A DNA stretch of 64,000 nucleotides from Novosphingobium sp. MD-1 (GCF_001014975.1 NZ_BBXA01000013.1:744001-808000), one strand, 5' to 3'; positions 54,131 through 63,652 are shown, counted from the stretch's first letter. Made by a program: numbers and translations. The notes: generated by a model not told the origin, from the letters alone.

Positions 54131-55587
54131 GCGAGGCCCCGCCGCGCCAGCGCCAGCAGTCCTTCGATATCGAGGTGCCGCTCCAGTTCGCCCGCCAGTT
54201 CGTCGAGCGCGGCATCCACCGCACGGTCGTGGTCCGCGCCGTTCGAGCGCGCGCCGAACCGCGCCAGCATGGCCGCGCGCAGCCCGGGTGCGGCGAACAG
54301 GCCGTGGCAATAGGTGCCCAGCACATGCCCGTCGGCGCTGATCGCTCCATCGGCGCGCGCGCCGTCCAGGCAGGCGAAGGCGCGGGCCGCGCCCGTCCCG
54401 GTGGTTTCGCCCATGTGCATCTCGTACCCCTCGAACGCCGCGTCCAGCGCCGTGCCGCGCACGCGCCGCAACGCCTTTCCCGGGGTGAGCGCGGTTTCCA
54501 CGTCGAGCAGGCCCAGCCCGGCTATTTCGGACGGATCACCCTCGATCCCCAGCGGATCGGCGATCCGGCGGCCGAGCATCTGGTATCCGCCGCAAATCCC
54601 CAGCACCGCGCCGCCGCGCCGGTGATGGGCGAGGATGTCGATGTCCCAACCCTGCGCGCGCAGAAACGCCATGTCGGCGATCGTCGCTTTCGATCCCGGC
54701 AGCACGATCAACGCGGCATGGGCCGGGATCGGCGTGCCGGGCGGCACCATCGCCACGTCCACCTCCGGCTCCTGCCGCAAGGGATCGAGATCATCGAAGT
54801 TGGCGATGCGCGGCAGGATCGGGCACGCCACCAGCTTGCGCCCCGGCATGGCCGACGCCGCGCGGTCGAGCACCACCGCATCCTCGCTGGGCAGGCGCGC
54901 GGTGGCCGCGATCCAGGGCACCAGCCCGAAGCCGCGCCAGCCCGTCAGCCGGGCGATCGCGTCGTAACCATCCGCGAACAGCGCCGGATCGCCCCGGAAT
55001 TTGTTGACGATGAAGCCCCGGATCATCGCCGCGTCGACCGGATCGAGCACCGCGCGCGTCCCCGCCAGCGCAGCGATCACCCCGCCCCGGTCGATGTCGC
55101 CCACCAGCACCACCGGCACATCCGCCGCGCGGGCAAAGCCCATGTTGGCGATATCGCCATCGCGCAAGTTGATCTCGGCCGGCGAACCGGCGCCTTCGAC
55201 GATCACCAGATCGCAGCGCGCGCGCAGGCGCTGCCAGCTTTCAAGCACTTCGGGCAGCAGGCTGCGCCGCCCTTCGCGGAAATCGGCCGATCCCAGCGTG
55301 CCGCGCACCCGGCCATGCACCACGAGCTGCGACGTGCGATCCGCCTGCGGCTTCAGCAGCACGGGATTCATGTCGGTATGCGGCGCGGCGCGCGCGGCCA
55401 GCGCCTGCAGCGCTTGCGCCCGGCCGATCTCGCCGCCATCGACCGTGACCGCCGCGTTGTTCGACATGTTCTGCGGCTTGAACGGCAGGACGCGGATGCC
55501 CCGGTTGGCCAGCGCGCGGCACAGCCCCGCGACCAGCACCGATTTGCCGACATCGGAACCGGTCCCCTGCACCATCAGGCCAGCCAT
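54127..55587 (-). CDS. cobQ: Cobyric acid synthase
   Basis: This 486-aa glutamine amidotransferase adds four amide groups to adenosylcobyrinic acid a,c-diamide. It has the ATP-binding GTGSDVGKS at the N-terminus, [23 protein letters not shown], and a C-terminal class I glutaminase domain with the nucleophilic cysteine in [10 protein letters not shown] and EMHMGET plus GTYCHGLF. The start at 55587 has an ideal GGGAGGA and overlaps the end of cbiB by 13 bp; an earlier in-frame ATG at 55611 is less likely. Confidence 0.94.
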   Translation of the reverse strand: MAGLMVQGTGSDVGKSVLVAGLCRALANRGIRVLPFKPQNMSNNAAVTVDGGEIGRAQALQALAARAAPHTDMNPVLLKPQADRTSQLVVHGRVRGTLGSADFREGRRSLLPEVLESWQRLRARCDLVIVEGAGSPAEINLRDGDIANMGFARAADVPVVLVGDIDRGGVIAALAGTRAVLDPVDAAMIRGFIVNKFRGDPALFADGYDAIARLTGWRGFGLVPWIAATARLPSEDAVVLDRAASAMPGRKLVACPILPRIANFDDLDPLRQEPEVDVAMVPPGTPIPAHAALIVLPGSKATIADMAFLRAQGWDIDILAHHRRGGAVLGICGGYQMLGRRIADPLGIEGDPSEIAGLGLLDVETALTPGKALRRVRGTALDAAFEGYEMHMGETTGTGAARAFACLDGARADGAISADGHVLGTYCHGLFAAPGLRAAMLARFGARSNGADHDRAVDAALDELAGELERHLDIEGLLALARRGLA

Positions 55588-56519
55588 GCCATTCCTCCCG
55601 CTATCAGCCATCCCAGCCCGCAGGCCCGAACATAGACACGCCGCGCCGCCACCAGCACGGCAAGACCGGCTTCTCCTCCCTCACCGATCCACGGTTTGTC
55701 CAGCACCGCCCCATCGTAACGGACCGGGCCGGCCAGCCGGACGCGGAGCACTCCGGCCATGGCCGCCTCGGGCCAGCCGGCGTTGGGGGAGGCATGGCGT
55801 GCATGATCGCGCCACACGATGCGCCAGCCGCCTCCGCCCGCCAGACAGAGCAGCAGCGCGGAAAGGCGCGCCGGCGCCAGATTCAGCAGATCGTCGCTGC
55901 GCGCCGCCGCCCAGCCGAACGCGCGCAGCGGTGGTTCGGGATGGCCGATCAGGCTGTCCGCCGTGTTCACCGCCTTGTAGGCCCACGCCCCCGGCAGCCC
56001 CAGCACGAGCAGCCAGAACAGCGGCGCGACCACGCCATCGCAGAAGCTTTCCGCCAAGCTCTCGATCGCGGCGCGGGCTATTCCGGCCTGATCGAGCGCG
56101 GCGGTATCGCGCCCCACGATCCGGCCCACGGCCTTGCGTGCGGCCGGCAGGTCATCGCGCGCCAGCGCCGCGATCACCGGGCGCACGTGATCGTCGAGGC
56201 TGCGCTGCGCCAGCGCGGGCCAGGCGGCCAGCGCGAGCAGCGGCCAGGCCAGCGGACCCGCCGCCCAGCGGATCGCGTGCTCCACCGCGAGCGCCCCGAG
56301 CGCCGCAACGGCGATCAGCAGCGCAACGGTGACCGTGCCCAGCAGGCGCCGGGCAAAGTCACTTAAGCCGGGCCGGTTCCAGCGGCGTTCACAGGTTGCG
56401 ATCAGCCGCGCAAACGCGCCGACAGGATGCCCGGTCACCGCGTGCAGCCGGGCCGGCCAGCCCAGCCCGGCGTCGAGCGCCAGCGCGACCAGCGCGACCA
56501 GCGCGACAGGCTCAGCCAT
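55575..56519 (-). CDS. cbiB: Adenosylcobinamide-phosphate synthase (CbiB/CobD)
   Basis: This 314-aa integral membrane protein attaches aminopropanol phosphate to adenosylcobyric acid. Family landmarks are [14 protein letters not shown] near the start, [31 protein letters not shown] and [14 protein letters not shown], between hydrophobic helices. It overlaps the preceding aminotransferase gene by 8 bp and the following cobQ by 13 bp. The start (MAEPVALV, 56519) gives the standard length. Confidence 0.93.
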   Translation of the reverse strand: MAEPVALVALVALALDAGLGWPARLHAVTGHPVGAFARLIATCERRWNRPGLSDFARRLLGTVTVALLIAVAALGALAVEHAIRWAAGPLAWPLLALAAWPALAQRSLDDHVRPVIAALARDDLPAARKAVGRIVGRDTAALDQAGIARAAIESLAESFCDGVVAPLFWLLVLGLPGAWAYKAVNTADSLIGHPEPPLRAFGWAAARSDDLLNLAPARLSALLLCLAGGGGWRIVWRDHARHASPNAGWPEAAMAGVLRVRLAGPVRYDGAVLDKPWIGEGGEAGLAVLVAARRVYVRACGLGWLIAGGMAWLA

Positions 56520-57510
56520 CGGCCCGTCCCTGCGCCAGCGCCGCATCCAGCCGCGCGCGTTCCGCGTCGTCGGCCGGCAGACCAAGGCGCAAGAGATCGG
56601 AGTGATCCGCGCAAGGCCGGGTCAGGATGCGGCGGCGGGCGAGCATGGCGAACAGCCGCCCGGCCTCCGGCGTGCGCACCAGCCGGAACAGCGGGCAGGC
56701 GCCCTCCGGCGAAAGGCCGTGGCGGCGCAGCACGCGATCGAGCGCGGCGGCCCGCGCCGGCAGCGCCTGCCGGGTATCGGCGATCCACGTCCGGTCGGCA
56801 TAGGCCGCCGTGCCGAGCGCCAGCGCGGCGGCATGGACAGGCCAATCGCCCAGCAGATGGCGCAGCGCCGCCAGGACCCCCTCCGGCGCGATCAAGAAGC
56901 CCAGCCGCAACCCGGCCAGCCCGAAGAACTTGCCGAACGAGCGCAGCACGATCAGCCGACGCTGCGGGGCGACCAGCGCCGCCACGCTGGCGTCCGGCGC
57001 GCAATCGGCGAAGGCTTCGTCCACGATCAGCCAGCCGCCATGCGCTTCCTGATGCGCGAGCAAGGCCAGCGCGCGGGCGGGCGCGAGCACCGTGCCATCG
57101 GGGTTGTTGGGGTTGCCGAGGACGATGGCGGTTGCACGAGGCGGCGGGTCTTCGCCCGAAGCCAAGGCCGCTCCGGGCGCGAAGGCGTCGCGATAAGTGC
57201 CATAGGCGAGCGGCGGGGTCAGGCCGGGCAGGTCCAGCACACGGGCCAGCAGGCGCAGCGCCGTCTCGCTGCCAGGCACGGCCATGCAGAGGTTGGGAGC
57301 CACGCCGAAATGCCCGGCTGCCCGCGCTTCCAGCCGGGCGAGCGCCTGCGTGTCGGGCAGGCCGCGCCAGTCGATCGCCAGTGCCGGGGGCGGCTGCCAC
57401 GGCACGGGATTGATCCCGGTCGAAAGGTCCAGCCAGTCCTCCGGCGCGCCGCCGAAGCGCGCGCAAGCGTCCGCGATCCGCCCGCCGTGGTGGGTGAAAG
57501 CCCCGCTCAT
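56512..57510 (-). CDS. cobD: L-threonine-O-3-phosphate decarboxylase (CobD/CobC-type aminotransferase fold)
   Basis: This 332-aa PLP enzyme is predicted to make (R)-1-amino-2-propanol phosphate, used by CbiB next in the operon. It shows the aminotransferase class I/II pattern: MSGAFTHHGGRI, LDLSTGINPVPW, GNPNNPDGT, and the PLP-lysine motif SFGKFFGLAGLRLG. The name differs between organisms (CobD in Salmonella, CobC in Pseudomonas denitrificans); I use the Salmonella name. Its start overlaps the cobS stop (ATGA). The family also contains histidinol-phosphate transaminases, but the context decides. Confidence 0.9.
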   Translation of the reverse strand: MSGAFTHHGGRIADACARFGGAPEDWLDLSTGINPVPWQPPPALAIDWRGLPDTQALARLEARAAGHFGVAPNLCMAVPGSETALRLLARVLDLPGLTPPLAYGTYRDAFAPGAALASGEDPPPRATAIVLGNPNNPDGTVLAPARALALLAHQEAHGGWLIVDEAFADCAPDASVAALVAPQRRLIVLRSFGKFFGLAGLRLGFLIAPEGVLAALRHLLGDWPVHAAALALGTAAYADRTWIADTRQALPARAAALDRVLRRHGLSPEGACPLFRLVRTPEAGRLFAMLARRRILTRPCADHSDLLRLGLPADDAERARLDAALAQGRADG

Positions 57511-58220
57511 CCGGTCACCGCCAGCACCAGCAGCCCCGCCGTTTCGAGCAGCTCGATCCCGGCGCCGTGCCCGTCGCCCGAGATGCCGCCGATCCGCGCG
57601 CGCAGCCACCACGCCCACAGCGGCACCAGACCAAGCACGAGCAGGAGCGCCGGGTTGGTCAGCACGGCGCCCACGGCAAGGCCGCCCAGCCAGAGCGCGA
57701 AAACCCACCCGCTCGCGCCCGCCCGGAACAGCGTACCCATTCCCGCGTGCAACGGCGGCAGGGTGATCGCCCAGGCGATCGGCCCCAGCCGCGCCAAGAC
57801 CGGCACCAGCAGCAGCGCGGGCGGCACCGACACGGTGAGGGCAAGGTGCAACAGCACCAGCTTGGCCGCCACTTGCAGCCCGATGGCGACCACACCGAAG
57901 CTGCCGATATGCGGATCGGCCAGCACGGCGGAGACGCGCGCGCGATCTTGGTGCGCCGCCCCGGCCGCGTCCGCGATGTCGCCCAGCCCATCGAGGTGCA
58001 GCGCACCGGTGATCGCGATCCACGCGGCCAGCGCCAGCAGCGCGGCAAGCCAGGGATCGCGGTGCAGACCCAGCCACGCGGCAGCGGCCACCGCGCTGCC
58101 GACGACCAGCCCGGCGGCGGGAAACCAGCGGATCGCCCGGCCGAAGTCCGCCTCGTCCGCCGGAATCACCGGCAGCGGCAGGCGCGTCAGGAATTGCAGG
58201 GCGAGCAGGCAAGGTCTCAC
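57507..58220 (-). CDS. cobS: Adenosylcobinamide-GDP ribazoletransferase (cobalamin synthase)
   Basis: This 237-aa multi-pass membrane protein joins AdoCbi-GDP and alpha-ribazole to give adenosylcobalamin. LLALQFLTRLPLPV at the N-terminus, the DGLGDIADA acidic motif (about residue 80) and the GGISGDGHGA motif near the C-terminus are family hallmarks. The start is a GTG at 58220 overlapping the stop of cobC (GTGA); no ATG gives a complete N-terminus. Confidence 0.92.
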   Translation of the reverse strand: MRPCLLALQFLTRLPLPVIPADEADFGRAIRWFPAAGLVVGSAVAAAAWLGLHRDPWLAALLALAAWIAITGALHLDGLGDIADAAGAAHQDRARVSAVLADPHIGSFGVVAIGLQVAAKLVLLHLALTVSVPPALLLVPVLARLGPIAWAITLPPLHAGMGTLFRAGASGWVFALWLGGLAVGAVLTNPALLLVLGLVPLWAWWLRARIGGISGDGHGAGIELLETAGLLVLAVTG

Positions 58221-58795
58221 GGCGCGTTCCCCGACCGGAGGTCCGTGATCTGGCCAGCCGGCTTCTCCCCCGGCCAGACCTTGAACGAGAGCAAGGCGCC
58301 ATAGGGCAGGTCCAGCGCCCAGACGGCGCGATGGTCCAGCCCGGTCAGGACCGAGACCGCCGCGCGCATCGCGCCGGCGTGGGTGACGACCAGCGTCGCG
58401 CGATCGCGTTCGCGGATCGCCTGCCCTACCCGATGGCATAACGCCGACCAGCGCTCGCCGCCCGGCGGGGGGCAGGCATCGGGATCATCCCAGAACCGGG
58501 CGAGATCGGCCTGCGGCACGGCGTCCGGGGCACGGCCGCCCCAGGCTCCGAAATCGAGTTCGCGCCAGCGCGGATCGACAGCCAGCGGCAAGGCGCGGGC
58601 CTGCGCGAGCGCTTCCGCCGAGGCCCGCGCGCGCCGGAGATCGGACGTGACGATCCCCGCGACGTCCAGCGCCATCGCCGGCGCGAGCAGCCTTGCGCAG
58701 CCGGGATCGTGCGCCGCAACGTCGGTGTGCCCCAGCAGCAGGCCGGGCCGAAGTGGCGGACCGTGCCGCAGCAGGTGAAGCGTCACGGCTTTCAT
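58217..58795 (-). CDS. cobC: Histidine phosphatase, probable alpha-ribazole phosphatase
   Basis: This 192-aa histidine phosphatase would remove phosphate from alpha-ribazole-5-phosphate or adenosylcobalamin-5-phosphate. Catalytic residues are visible in HLLRHGPP (phospho-accepting His) and VVTHAGAMR (second His), with WRELDFGAWGG between them. The usual RHGET is RHGPP here. It overlaps cobT upstream and cobS downstream by 4 bp, which supports the B12 role over other members of this broad family. Confidence 0.88.
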   Translation of the reverse strand: MKAVTLHLLRHGPPLRPGLLLGHTDVAAHDPGCARLLAPAMALDVAGIVTSDLRRARASAEALAQARALPLAVDPRWRELDFGAWGGRAPDAVPQADLARFWDDPDACPPPGGERWSALCHRVGQAIRERDRATLVVTHAGAMRAAVSVLTGLDHRAVWALDLPYGALLSFKVWPGEKPAGQITDLRSGNAP

Positions 58796-59808
58796 AGGGC
58801 CTGCGCCACCGCCGCTTCGGCAAAGGTCGCCATGCCGTTGTGGGCGGCAAGGGCGGCGCGCACCAGTGGCACCGCGACCGCCGCGCCCGATCCCTCGCCC
58901 AGCCGCAGATCGAGGCGCAGCAGCGGCTCCAGCCCGAAGTGCCCGAGCAGCCGCGTATGCGCCTGTTCGGCCGAGCAATGCGCGGCAAGACAATGATCGG
59001 TAAATGCGGGCTGTGTGGCGACCAGCGGGGCAATCGCGGCGCAACAGATGAACCCGTCAAGCAGCACCGGCACGCGCAGCCGCCTGGCGGCCAGGATCGC
59101 GCCGGCCATGGCCGCGATTTCGCGCCCACCAAGCCGGCGCAACGTCTCTAACGGGGTAACGCACTGCGCGCCATGCAACGCCAGCGCGCTTTCGACGGCC
59201 GCGACCTTGCGCGCGATGCCGGCATCGTCGACGCCACTGCCGCGCCCACACCAGTCCGCCGCATCGCCACCGAAAGCCTGCGCGCACAGCGCGGCGGCGG
59301 GCGTGGTGTTGGCGATCCCCATTTCGCCCACGAACAGAAGATCGGTATCCGCCGCCACGCTTTGCGCCCCGGCATTGAGCGCGGCGAGGCATTCCGCCTC
59401 GCTCATCGCCGCCGCGCTGGCGATGTCGCCGGTCGGGTGGTCGAGATCGAGCGCAACCACGGACAGCGCCGCGCCGCACGCCCGCGCCAGCGCGTTGATC
59501 GCCGCGCCGCCGGCGTGGAAATTCGCGACCATCTGCGCGGTCACGTCCACGGGAAAGGCGCTGACGCCGCGCGCGGCCACACCGTGGTTGCCGGCGAACA
59601 CGGTCGCCCGCACCCGATCGAGCACCGGCCGTTCGCGCCCCTGCCAGGCCGCCATGAACAACGCGATCTCCTCCAGCCGCCCCAGCGATCCCGCCGGCTT
59701 GGTCAGCACCGCCTGCCGCGCGCGCGCCGCGGCCAGCGCGGCATCGTCGGGCTGCGGCAAGGCGTCGAGCGCGGCGCCGAACGCTGCCGCATCCTGGAAG
59801 CGGATCAT
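58792..59808 (-). CDS. cobT: Nicotinate-nucleotide:dimethylbenzimidazole phosphoribosyltransferase
   Basis: This enzyme of about 338 aa makes alpha-ribazole phosphate from the lower-ligand base. Motifs include KPAGSLGRLEEIA, FAGNHGVAARGVSAFP, VGEMGIANTT and the catalytic-Glu segment LRLGEGSGAAVAVPL near the end. Start choice is open: ATG at 59808 (MIRFQDAA) or at 59838, which adds ten residues and overlaps DUF1636 by 20 bp; neither has a good ribosome site. Its stop overlaps the cobC start. Confidence 0.93.
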   Translation of the reverse strand: MIRFQDAAAFGAALDALPQPDDAALAAARARQAVLTKPAGSLGRLEEIALFMAAWQGRERPVLDRVRATVFAGNHGVAARGVSAFPVDVTAQMVANFHAGGAAINALARACGAALSVVALDLDHPTGDIASAAAMSEAECLAALNAGAQSVAADTDLLFVGEMGIANTTPAAALCAQAFGGDAADWCGRGSGVDDAGIARKVAAVESALALHGAQCVTPLETLRRLGGREIAAMAGAILAARRLRVPVLLDGFICCAAIAPLVATQPAFTDHCLAAHCSAEQAHTRLLGHFGLEPLLRLDLRLGEGSGAAVAVPLVRAALAAHNGMATFAEAAVAQAL

Positions 59809-59818
59809 GGCCAGACAA

Positions 59819-60226
59819 TCATGGGCAGACATAGCCATCAGGCGGGGTGCGCGTGATGAAGTGCCCCTTCACGCCTTCCGGCCATTCGGCATAGGGCACA
59901 ACGCCTTCCGCGCTTTCGGCGTGGCGGGTGGCATAGCCCAGGATCGCGCGGGCCGCCGCCTCGTCGGGCGTGAAGCCGCCCAGCACATAGCCGATCCGGC
60001 CGGGCGCGCGGATATGGACCGTGCAATGGCGCTGGCAGGCGAACAGGCAGGCCATTTCCTGCACCGCCACGCCGGCAAGGCCCGGTTCCCGTGCCTGAAC
60101 CTGCCGCAAGGCCTCGGCGAGCAGCGCGCCACCGCGCCGCCCGCCTTCGTCCTCGCGCCGGTCGGCGGACAGGCGGCAGGTGGAGCAGACCACCACTGCC
60201 GGCCCCGCTGCAACCGCGCGCAGCAT
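59819..60226 (-). CDS. DUF1636 cysteine-rich (putative metal-binding/2Fe-2S) protein
   Basis: This 135-aa protein has CSTCR near residue 15 and the pair ACLFACQRHC near residue 60, the four-cysteine layout of the DUF1636 family, whose fold is likely thioredoxin-like ferredoxin. No function is established. It lies inside the riboswitch-controlled B12 operon, with its start overlapping the btuB stop by one base (TGATG), so it is co-expressed with B12 uptake. Possible roles are electron transfer for cobalt reduction or cobalt handling, but neither is shown. Confidence 0.83.
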   Translation of the reverse strand: MLRAVAAGPAVVVCSTCRLSADRREDEGGRRGGALLAEALRQVQAREPGLAGVAVQEMACLFACQRHCTVHIRAPGRIGYVLGGFTPDEAAARAILGYATRHAESAEGVVPYAEWPEGVKGHFITRTPPDGYVCP

Positions 60227-62178
60227 CAGAACCGGCTCCGCAGGCCGATATAGACCGTCCGGCCCAGGCTGCCGTAACCGCTGGCGGTCTCGTAGTGCCG
60301 GTCGGCCAGGTTTTCGATGCGGCCATGGACCGTCAGCCCGCCAGCCACGCGCCACTGCACGCGCAGGTCGACCAGCCAGTAGTCGGGCAGGGTCGCGCGG
60401 CTGCCCGCGCGGTCGAACGTTGCGCCGGCGTAGCGCGCGGCCACGCTGGCCTTCACCCCTTGCGGCAGATCGATTCCGCCTTCGATATTGGCGAGATGGC
60501 GCGGCACGCGGGCAAGCTGGCGGCCGAAGTCGGCGCCGCCGGGCGACCGGTCCTGTGCTGAGATCCAGCTGTAGTTGGCTTGCGCGAACAGCACGCCGAT
60601 CCGCGCATCGCCGCTCAGTTCGATGCCCCGCGCGTGCGCCTTGCGGACATTGGCGTAATAGCCGAAGCGCGTCGTGGTGGTGCCGGGCACATAGCAGGAC
60701 GCGGGCAGCGTGCCGCTTGTTGGGCAATAGGCGAAGTCGATCAGGTTGTCGGTGTCGCGCTCGAACCATGTCGCGGAACCGTGCAGCACGCTGCCCAGCG
60801 CCTGCTCGAAGCCGGCCGACCAGCCCTTCGCCTTTTCGGGCCAGAGGTCCGCGTTGCCGTAGAGGCTGAACAGCTGGTAGAGCGACGGGGCCTTGAACCC
60901 TTCGTCATAGCTGGCGCGCAGCACCGTCCTGCCCGCGTTGGGTGTATAGACCCCGCCGGCGCTGAACACCGTGTTGCCACCGAAGCGCGACTGGTGATCG
61001 TAGCGCACGCCGCCATTGAGCGTCAGCCCAGCAAGCGGCGTCGCGCGCAGCTCGCCATAGAGGCTGTCGGTCGATGCCGCCTGGGGCACAAGGGCATAGG
61101 GCGCGGTGTTGTTGCCGGGCGAGGCCGTGGTCATGCGCTGTTCCTCGCGCTCGGCGCCGAACACGGCCTGCACCGCGTCGGAAAGGCGCAGCGAGCCCTG
61201 GTACTCGAAGCGGCGGACGCGGCCGTGGGCATCGAAATTGAGCGGACGGATCGCGCGGGCGGGGTCGTAGTTCTCGCGGTCCGTCTCGGTCCGCATCGCC
61301 GCCAGCCGGTTGGTGAAGCGGCCGTCGAGCAGCGCCAGATTGAGCCCCGCATAGCCCGACCATTCCTTCGTCCGGCCATAGATGAGCGAATCGCCCGCCG
61401 TGCTGTCGAAATCGTTGCGCGCGTCGGCCCAGTAGCCGCGCAGGTCCAGCGACAGGTTCGGCGCCAGCTTGACCGTGGCTGTGCCACTGGCGGAGGTGCG
61501 GCGGTATCCGTCGGGCTCGGTGCCATTGCTGCGCGCTGAGATGCCGTCGGTGGAGAAGGTCGAGGCGGACAGCCGCCAGTCGACCAGCGTGCCCGTGCCG
61601 CCGACGCCGGCTTGCGCGTTCACCGTATCGTGCGTGCCCGCCTCGACCGCCAGGCCGCCTTCCAGCGGCTTTTCCGCCCGCCGCGTGGTCACGTTGATGA
61701 CGCCGCCGATCGCGTCGCTGCCCCACAGGATCGATTGCGGGCCGCGCAGGATCTCGATGCGTTCGATGTCATCGACCAGCAGGTTGGCGAAGGCATAGCC
61801 GCCGGACGTGGCGGAAGGATCGGACAGGCGCATTCCGTCGATCACCATCACCGACTGGCCGGCGTCCGCACCCCTAATGCGCAGCGACGTGGCGGCGCCG
61901 TAACCGCCGTTGCGCGAAAGGCTGATGCCCGGCGTGCGGACCAGAAGATCGGTCACGGCCAGCGGCTGCGCCTGGCGGATGGCCGCCTCGTCCAGCACGG
62001 TGACGGTGGAGGAGACGCGATCCTGCGCGACCGGCGTGCGCAGCGCGGTGACGACGATGGAGGTGTCGGGAGCGGCGTCAGGGGCCGGATCTTCGGGGTA
62101 AGGGGCAGCATGGGCGGCCACGGGAAGGCCCAGCGAAAGGGAAAGGGCAGAAACAACGGAACAACGGGTCAGGCGCAT
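60226..62178 (-). CDS. btuB: TonB-dependent vitamin B12 receptor
   Basis: This 650-aa outer-membrane receptor has a signal peptide ending AHAAP, a TonB box-like SIVVTALRTP and a plug with DIERIEILRGPQSILWGSDAIGGVINVTT (shown here only to mark the site near residue 135). The C-terminus GLRSRF is typical of BtuB-type barrels. The shorter length than the other five receptors and the cobalamin riboswitch in its leader identify the ligand as corrinoid. AGGGAAC precedes the ATG. It is the first gene of the minus-strand B12 operon. Confidence 0.93.
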   Translation of the reverse strand: MRLTRCSVVSALSLSLGLPVAAHAAPYPEDPAPDAAPDTSIVVTALRTPVAQDRVSSTVTVLDEAAIRQAQPLAVTDLLVRTPGISLSRNGGYGAATSLRIRGADAGQSVMVIDGMRLSDPSATSGGYAFANLLVDDIERIEILRGPQSILWGSDAIGGVINVTTRRAEKPLEGGLAVEAGTHDTVNAQAGVGGTGTLVDWRLSASTFSTDGISARSNGTEPDGYRRTSASGTATVKLAPNLSLDLRGYWADARNDFDSTAGDSLIYGRTKEWSGYAGLNLALLDGRFTNRLAAMRTETDRENYDPARAIRPLNFDAHGRVRRFEYQGSLRLSDAVQAVFGAEREEQRMTTASPGNNTAPYALVPQAASTDSLYGELRATPLAGLTLNGGVRYDHQSRFGGNTVFSAGGVYTPNAGRTVLRASYDEGFKAPSLYQLFSLYGNADLWPEKAKGWSAGFEQALGSVLHGSATWFERDTDNLIDFAYCPTSGTLPASCYVPGTTTTRFGYYANVRKAHARGIELSGDARIGVLFAQANYSWISAQDRSPGGADFGRQLARVPRHLANIEGGIDLPQGVKASVAARYAGATFDRAGSRATLPDYWLVDLRVQWRVAGGLTVHGRIENLADRHYETASGYGSLGRTVYIGLRSRF

Positions 62179-62397
62179 GGTGCGGTTCCCTGGATACGAA
62201 CGGCGATGACCTGCCGCTCGGACCGCAAGGAAAACGCCCGCCGCGCGACGCCCCGGGAGATGGCCGGGGGCACGAGACGACGCTTCCCGCACGGTCTTCC
62301 CGGCAGGCAGTGGCTGTCGTTGCGCGAGGGATCGTCCCGCCTTTGGCGCGGGAACCTCGAACGTCCGGTGCACCCTGCCCGAACGAAGAACGACCGC

Positions 62398-62566
62398 GTC
62401 AGGCAGGTCTCCTGGCTCACGGGTCAATGCCGGTCCGGCCGCCTTCTCAGGACGGTGAAGTCCCAATGGCGTGATGGCCGGTCGGCTCGCCGCTTACAGT
62501 TGCAGGGGCAGCCGGGGTTTCGCACCCCGTTCCCTTTTGATCCCCTTTCGGGGAACCTGTCGCAGA
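62398..62566 (-). ncRNA. Cobalamin riboswitch controlling btuB operon
   Basis: Read on the minus strand: CGACAGGTTCCCC near 62563, GGGTGCGAAACCCCGGCTGCC, CCTGCAACTGTAAGCGG, and the B12 box AGCCAGGAGACCTGCCT at 62417-62401. The downstream leader has a CCCGC...GGCGGG hairpin that could take part in switching. B12 binding would turn off uptake and salvage genes. About 220 bp separate it from btuB. Confidence 0.93.
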
Positions 62567-62587
62567 GCGGCGGATAGCTTCGCGCCG

Positions 62588-62621
62588 GCGATGCCGCAAG
62601 CGCGAATGCTTGCGGCATCGC
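62588..62621. promoter_or_regulatory. Perfect 14-bp inverted repeat between the two riboswitches
   Basis: GCGATGCCGCAAGC and GCTTGCGGCATCGC surround GCGAAT. It lies in the 78-bp gap that must contain both divergent promoters. There is no T tract, so it is more likely a protein-binding site than a terminator. Confidence 0.55.
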
Positions 62622-62644
62622 GCCGCTTCGCTTATCACGGTCGG

Positions 62645-62821
62645 CGTAACGGGTGCCCGAAAGGGCTTAATCGGGAAGTCCGGCCGGCGGAAATCCGCCG
62701 AATCCGGCACTGCTCCCGCAACTGTGACCGGTGAGCGCATCGCCATCATGCCATTGGGGTTCCGGCCCTGAGAAGGCGGCGATAGGCGCGATGATCCGGG
62801 AAGTCAGGAAACCGGCCCGCT
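62645..62821 (+). ncRNA. Cobalamin riboswitch controlling the membrane protein-cobO operon
   Basis: Core elements on the + strand are GGGTGCCCGAAAGGGCTTAA, GGGAAGTCCGG, ACTGCTCCCGCAACTGTGA, GCCATTGGGGTTCCGG and the B12-box-like GGGAAGTCAGGAAACCGG near 62798-62815. About 260 bp of leader follow before the first gene. Confidence 0.92.
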
Positions 62822-63079
62822 ATCGTCGTTCCTTCGCGCGGGCGGGATGCACCGGGCGGACGAGGGCTTCTCCCTTGGCGGACGACATAAGTGCGTTTGT
62901 TGCCGAAGGGGGCCTGTGATGAACTGCGTCTGACATCCACGACAACCGCAGCAGACGTGCGCCCCGGCCCCGAGCTTTCGGTTCCGCGCCCGCCCGCGCA
63001 TCGCAAAGGCCCCCGCGCCGCAGCCGATGGTCGCGCGCGCGGCCACAACGCGAAATCCAACCCGTTCAGGAGACCCCTC

Positions 63080-63652
63080 ATGGTCCGCAATACCCGGTTC
63101 GAACTGTCCGTCTTCGGGCTTCTCGCCCTCGTCATGCTCATCACGCGCAGCCATTCGCTGAGCCAGGTCATCCACCTGCCCGATACCAGCCTGGCCAGCT
63201 TTTTCGTGCTCGGCTTCTTCGTCCGCCGCGCGGCCGCGTTCGGCGCGCTGTTCCTGCTGGGCTATGCCATCGACGTGGTGGTGATCGGCTGGTTCGGCCA
63301 GTCGGCCTTCTGCTTTACGCCCGCCTACGGGATGCTGGTGCCCGCCTATGGCGTGATGTGGCTGGCCGGACGGTACGCGCAGACCCGGCTGGGCGAAAGC
63401 CTGGCCGCCCTGCCGATCATGGCCGTGCTGCTGATCTGCGCAACGTTCGCGTCCGAACTGCTTTCGAGCGGCGGTTTCTACTTCCTCGGCGGCCGCTTCG
63501 CCGATCCGACGCTCGCAGGTTTCCTGCCGCGCATCGGGCGCTATTTCCCGTCGACGCTGTGGGCGACGCTGGGCTGGAGCGGCCTGGCCGCCGCCGCGTT
63601 CTCGCTGCTGTTCCTGATCCGGCCCGAGCTGCGCGAAAGCGAGCGCCGGTGA
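63080..63652 (+). CDS. Riboswitch-controlled membrane protein, putative cobalt/corrinoid transport
   Basis: This 190-aa protein has about five or six predicted helices (FGLLALVMLITRS, ASFFVLGFFVRRAAAFGALFLLGYAIDVVVIGW, LPIMAVLLICATFASELL, LGWSGLAAAAFSLLFLI) and basic loops between them. I do not recognise a named family with certainty; the size resembles ECF S-components or the Cbt cobalt-transporter groups predicted from B12 riboswitches. AGGAGA lies before the ATG. Its end overlaps cobO (GTGA). Transport of cobalt, a corrinoid or a lower-ligand base is inferred only from the riboswitch and position. Confidence 0.75.
   Translation: MVRNTRFELSVFGLLALVMLITRSHSLSQVIHLPDTSLASFFVLGFFVRRAAAFGALFLLGYAIDVVVIGWFGQSAFCFTPAYGMLVPAYGVMWLAGRYAQTRLGESLAALPIMAVLLICATFASELLSSGGFYFLGGRFADPTLAGFLPRIGRYFPSTLWATLGWSGLAAAAFSLLFLIRPELRESERR

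Noticed and set aside
54175..55635. Long + strand frame opposite cobQ
   Set aside because: The minus strand encodes a complete CobQ with all motifs in a gapless operon; the + frame is Arg/His-rich shadow.
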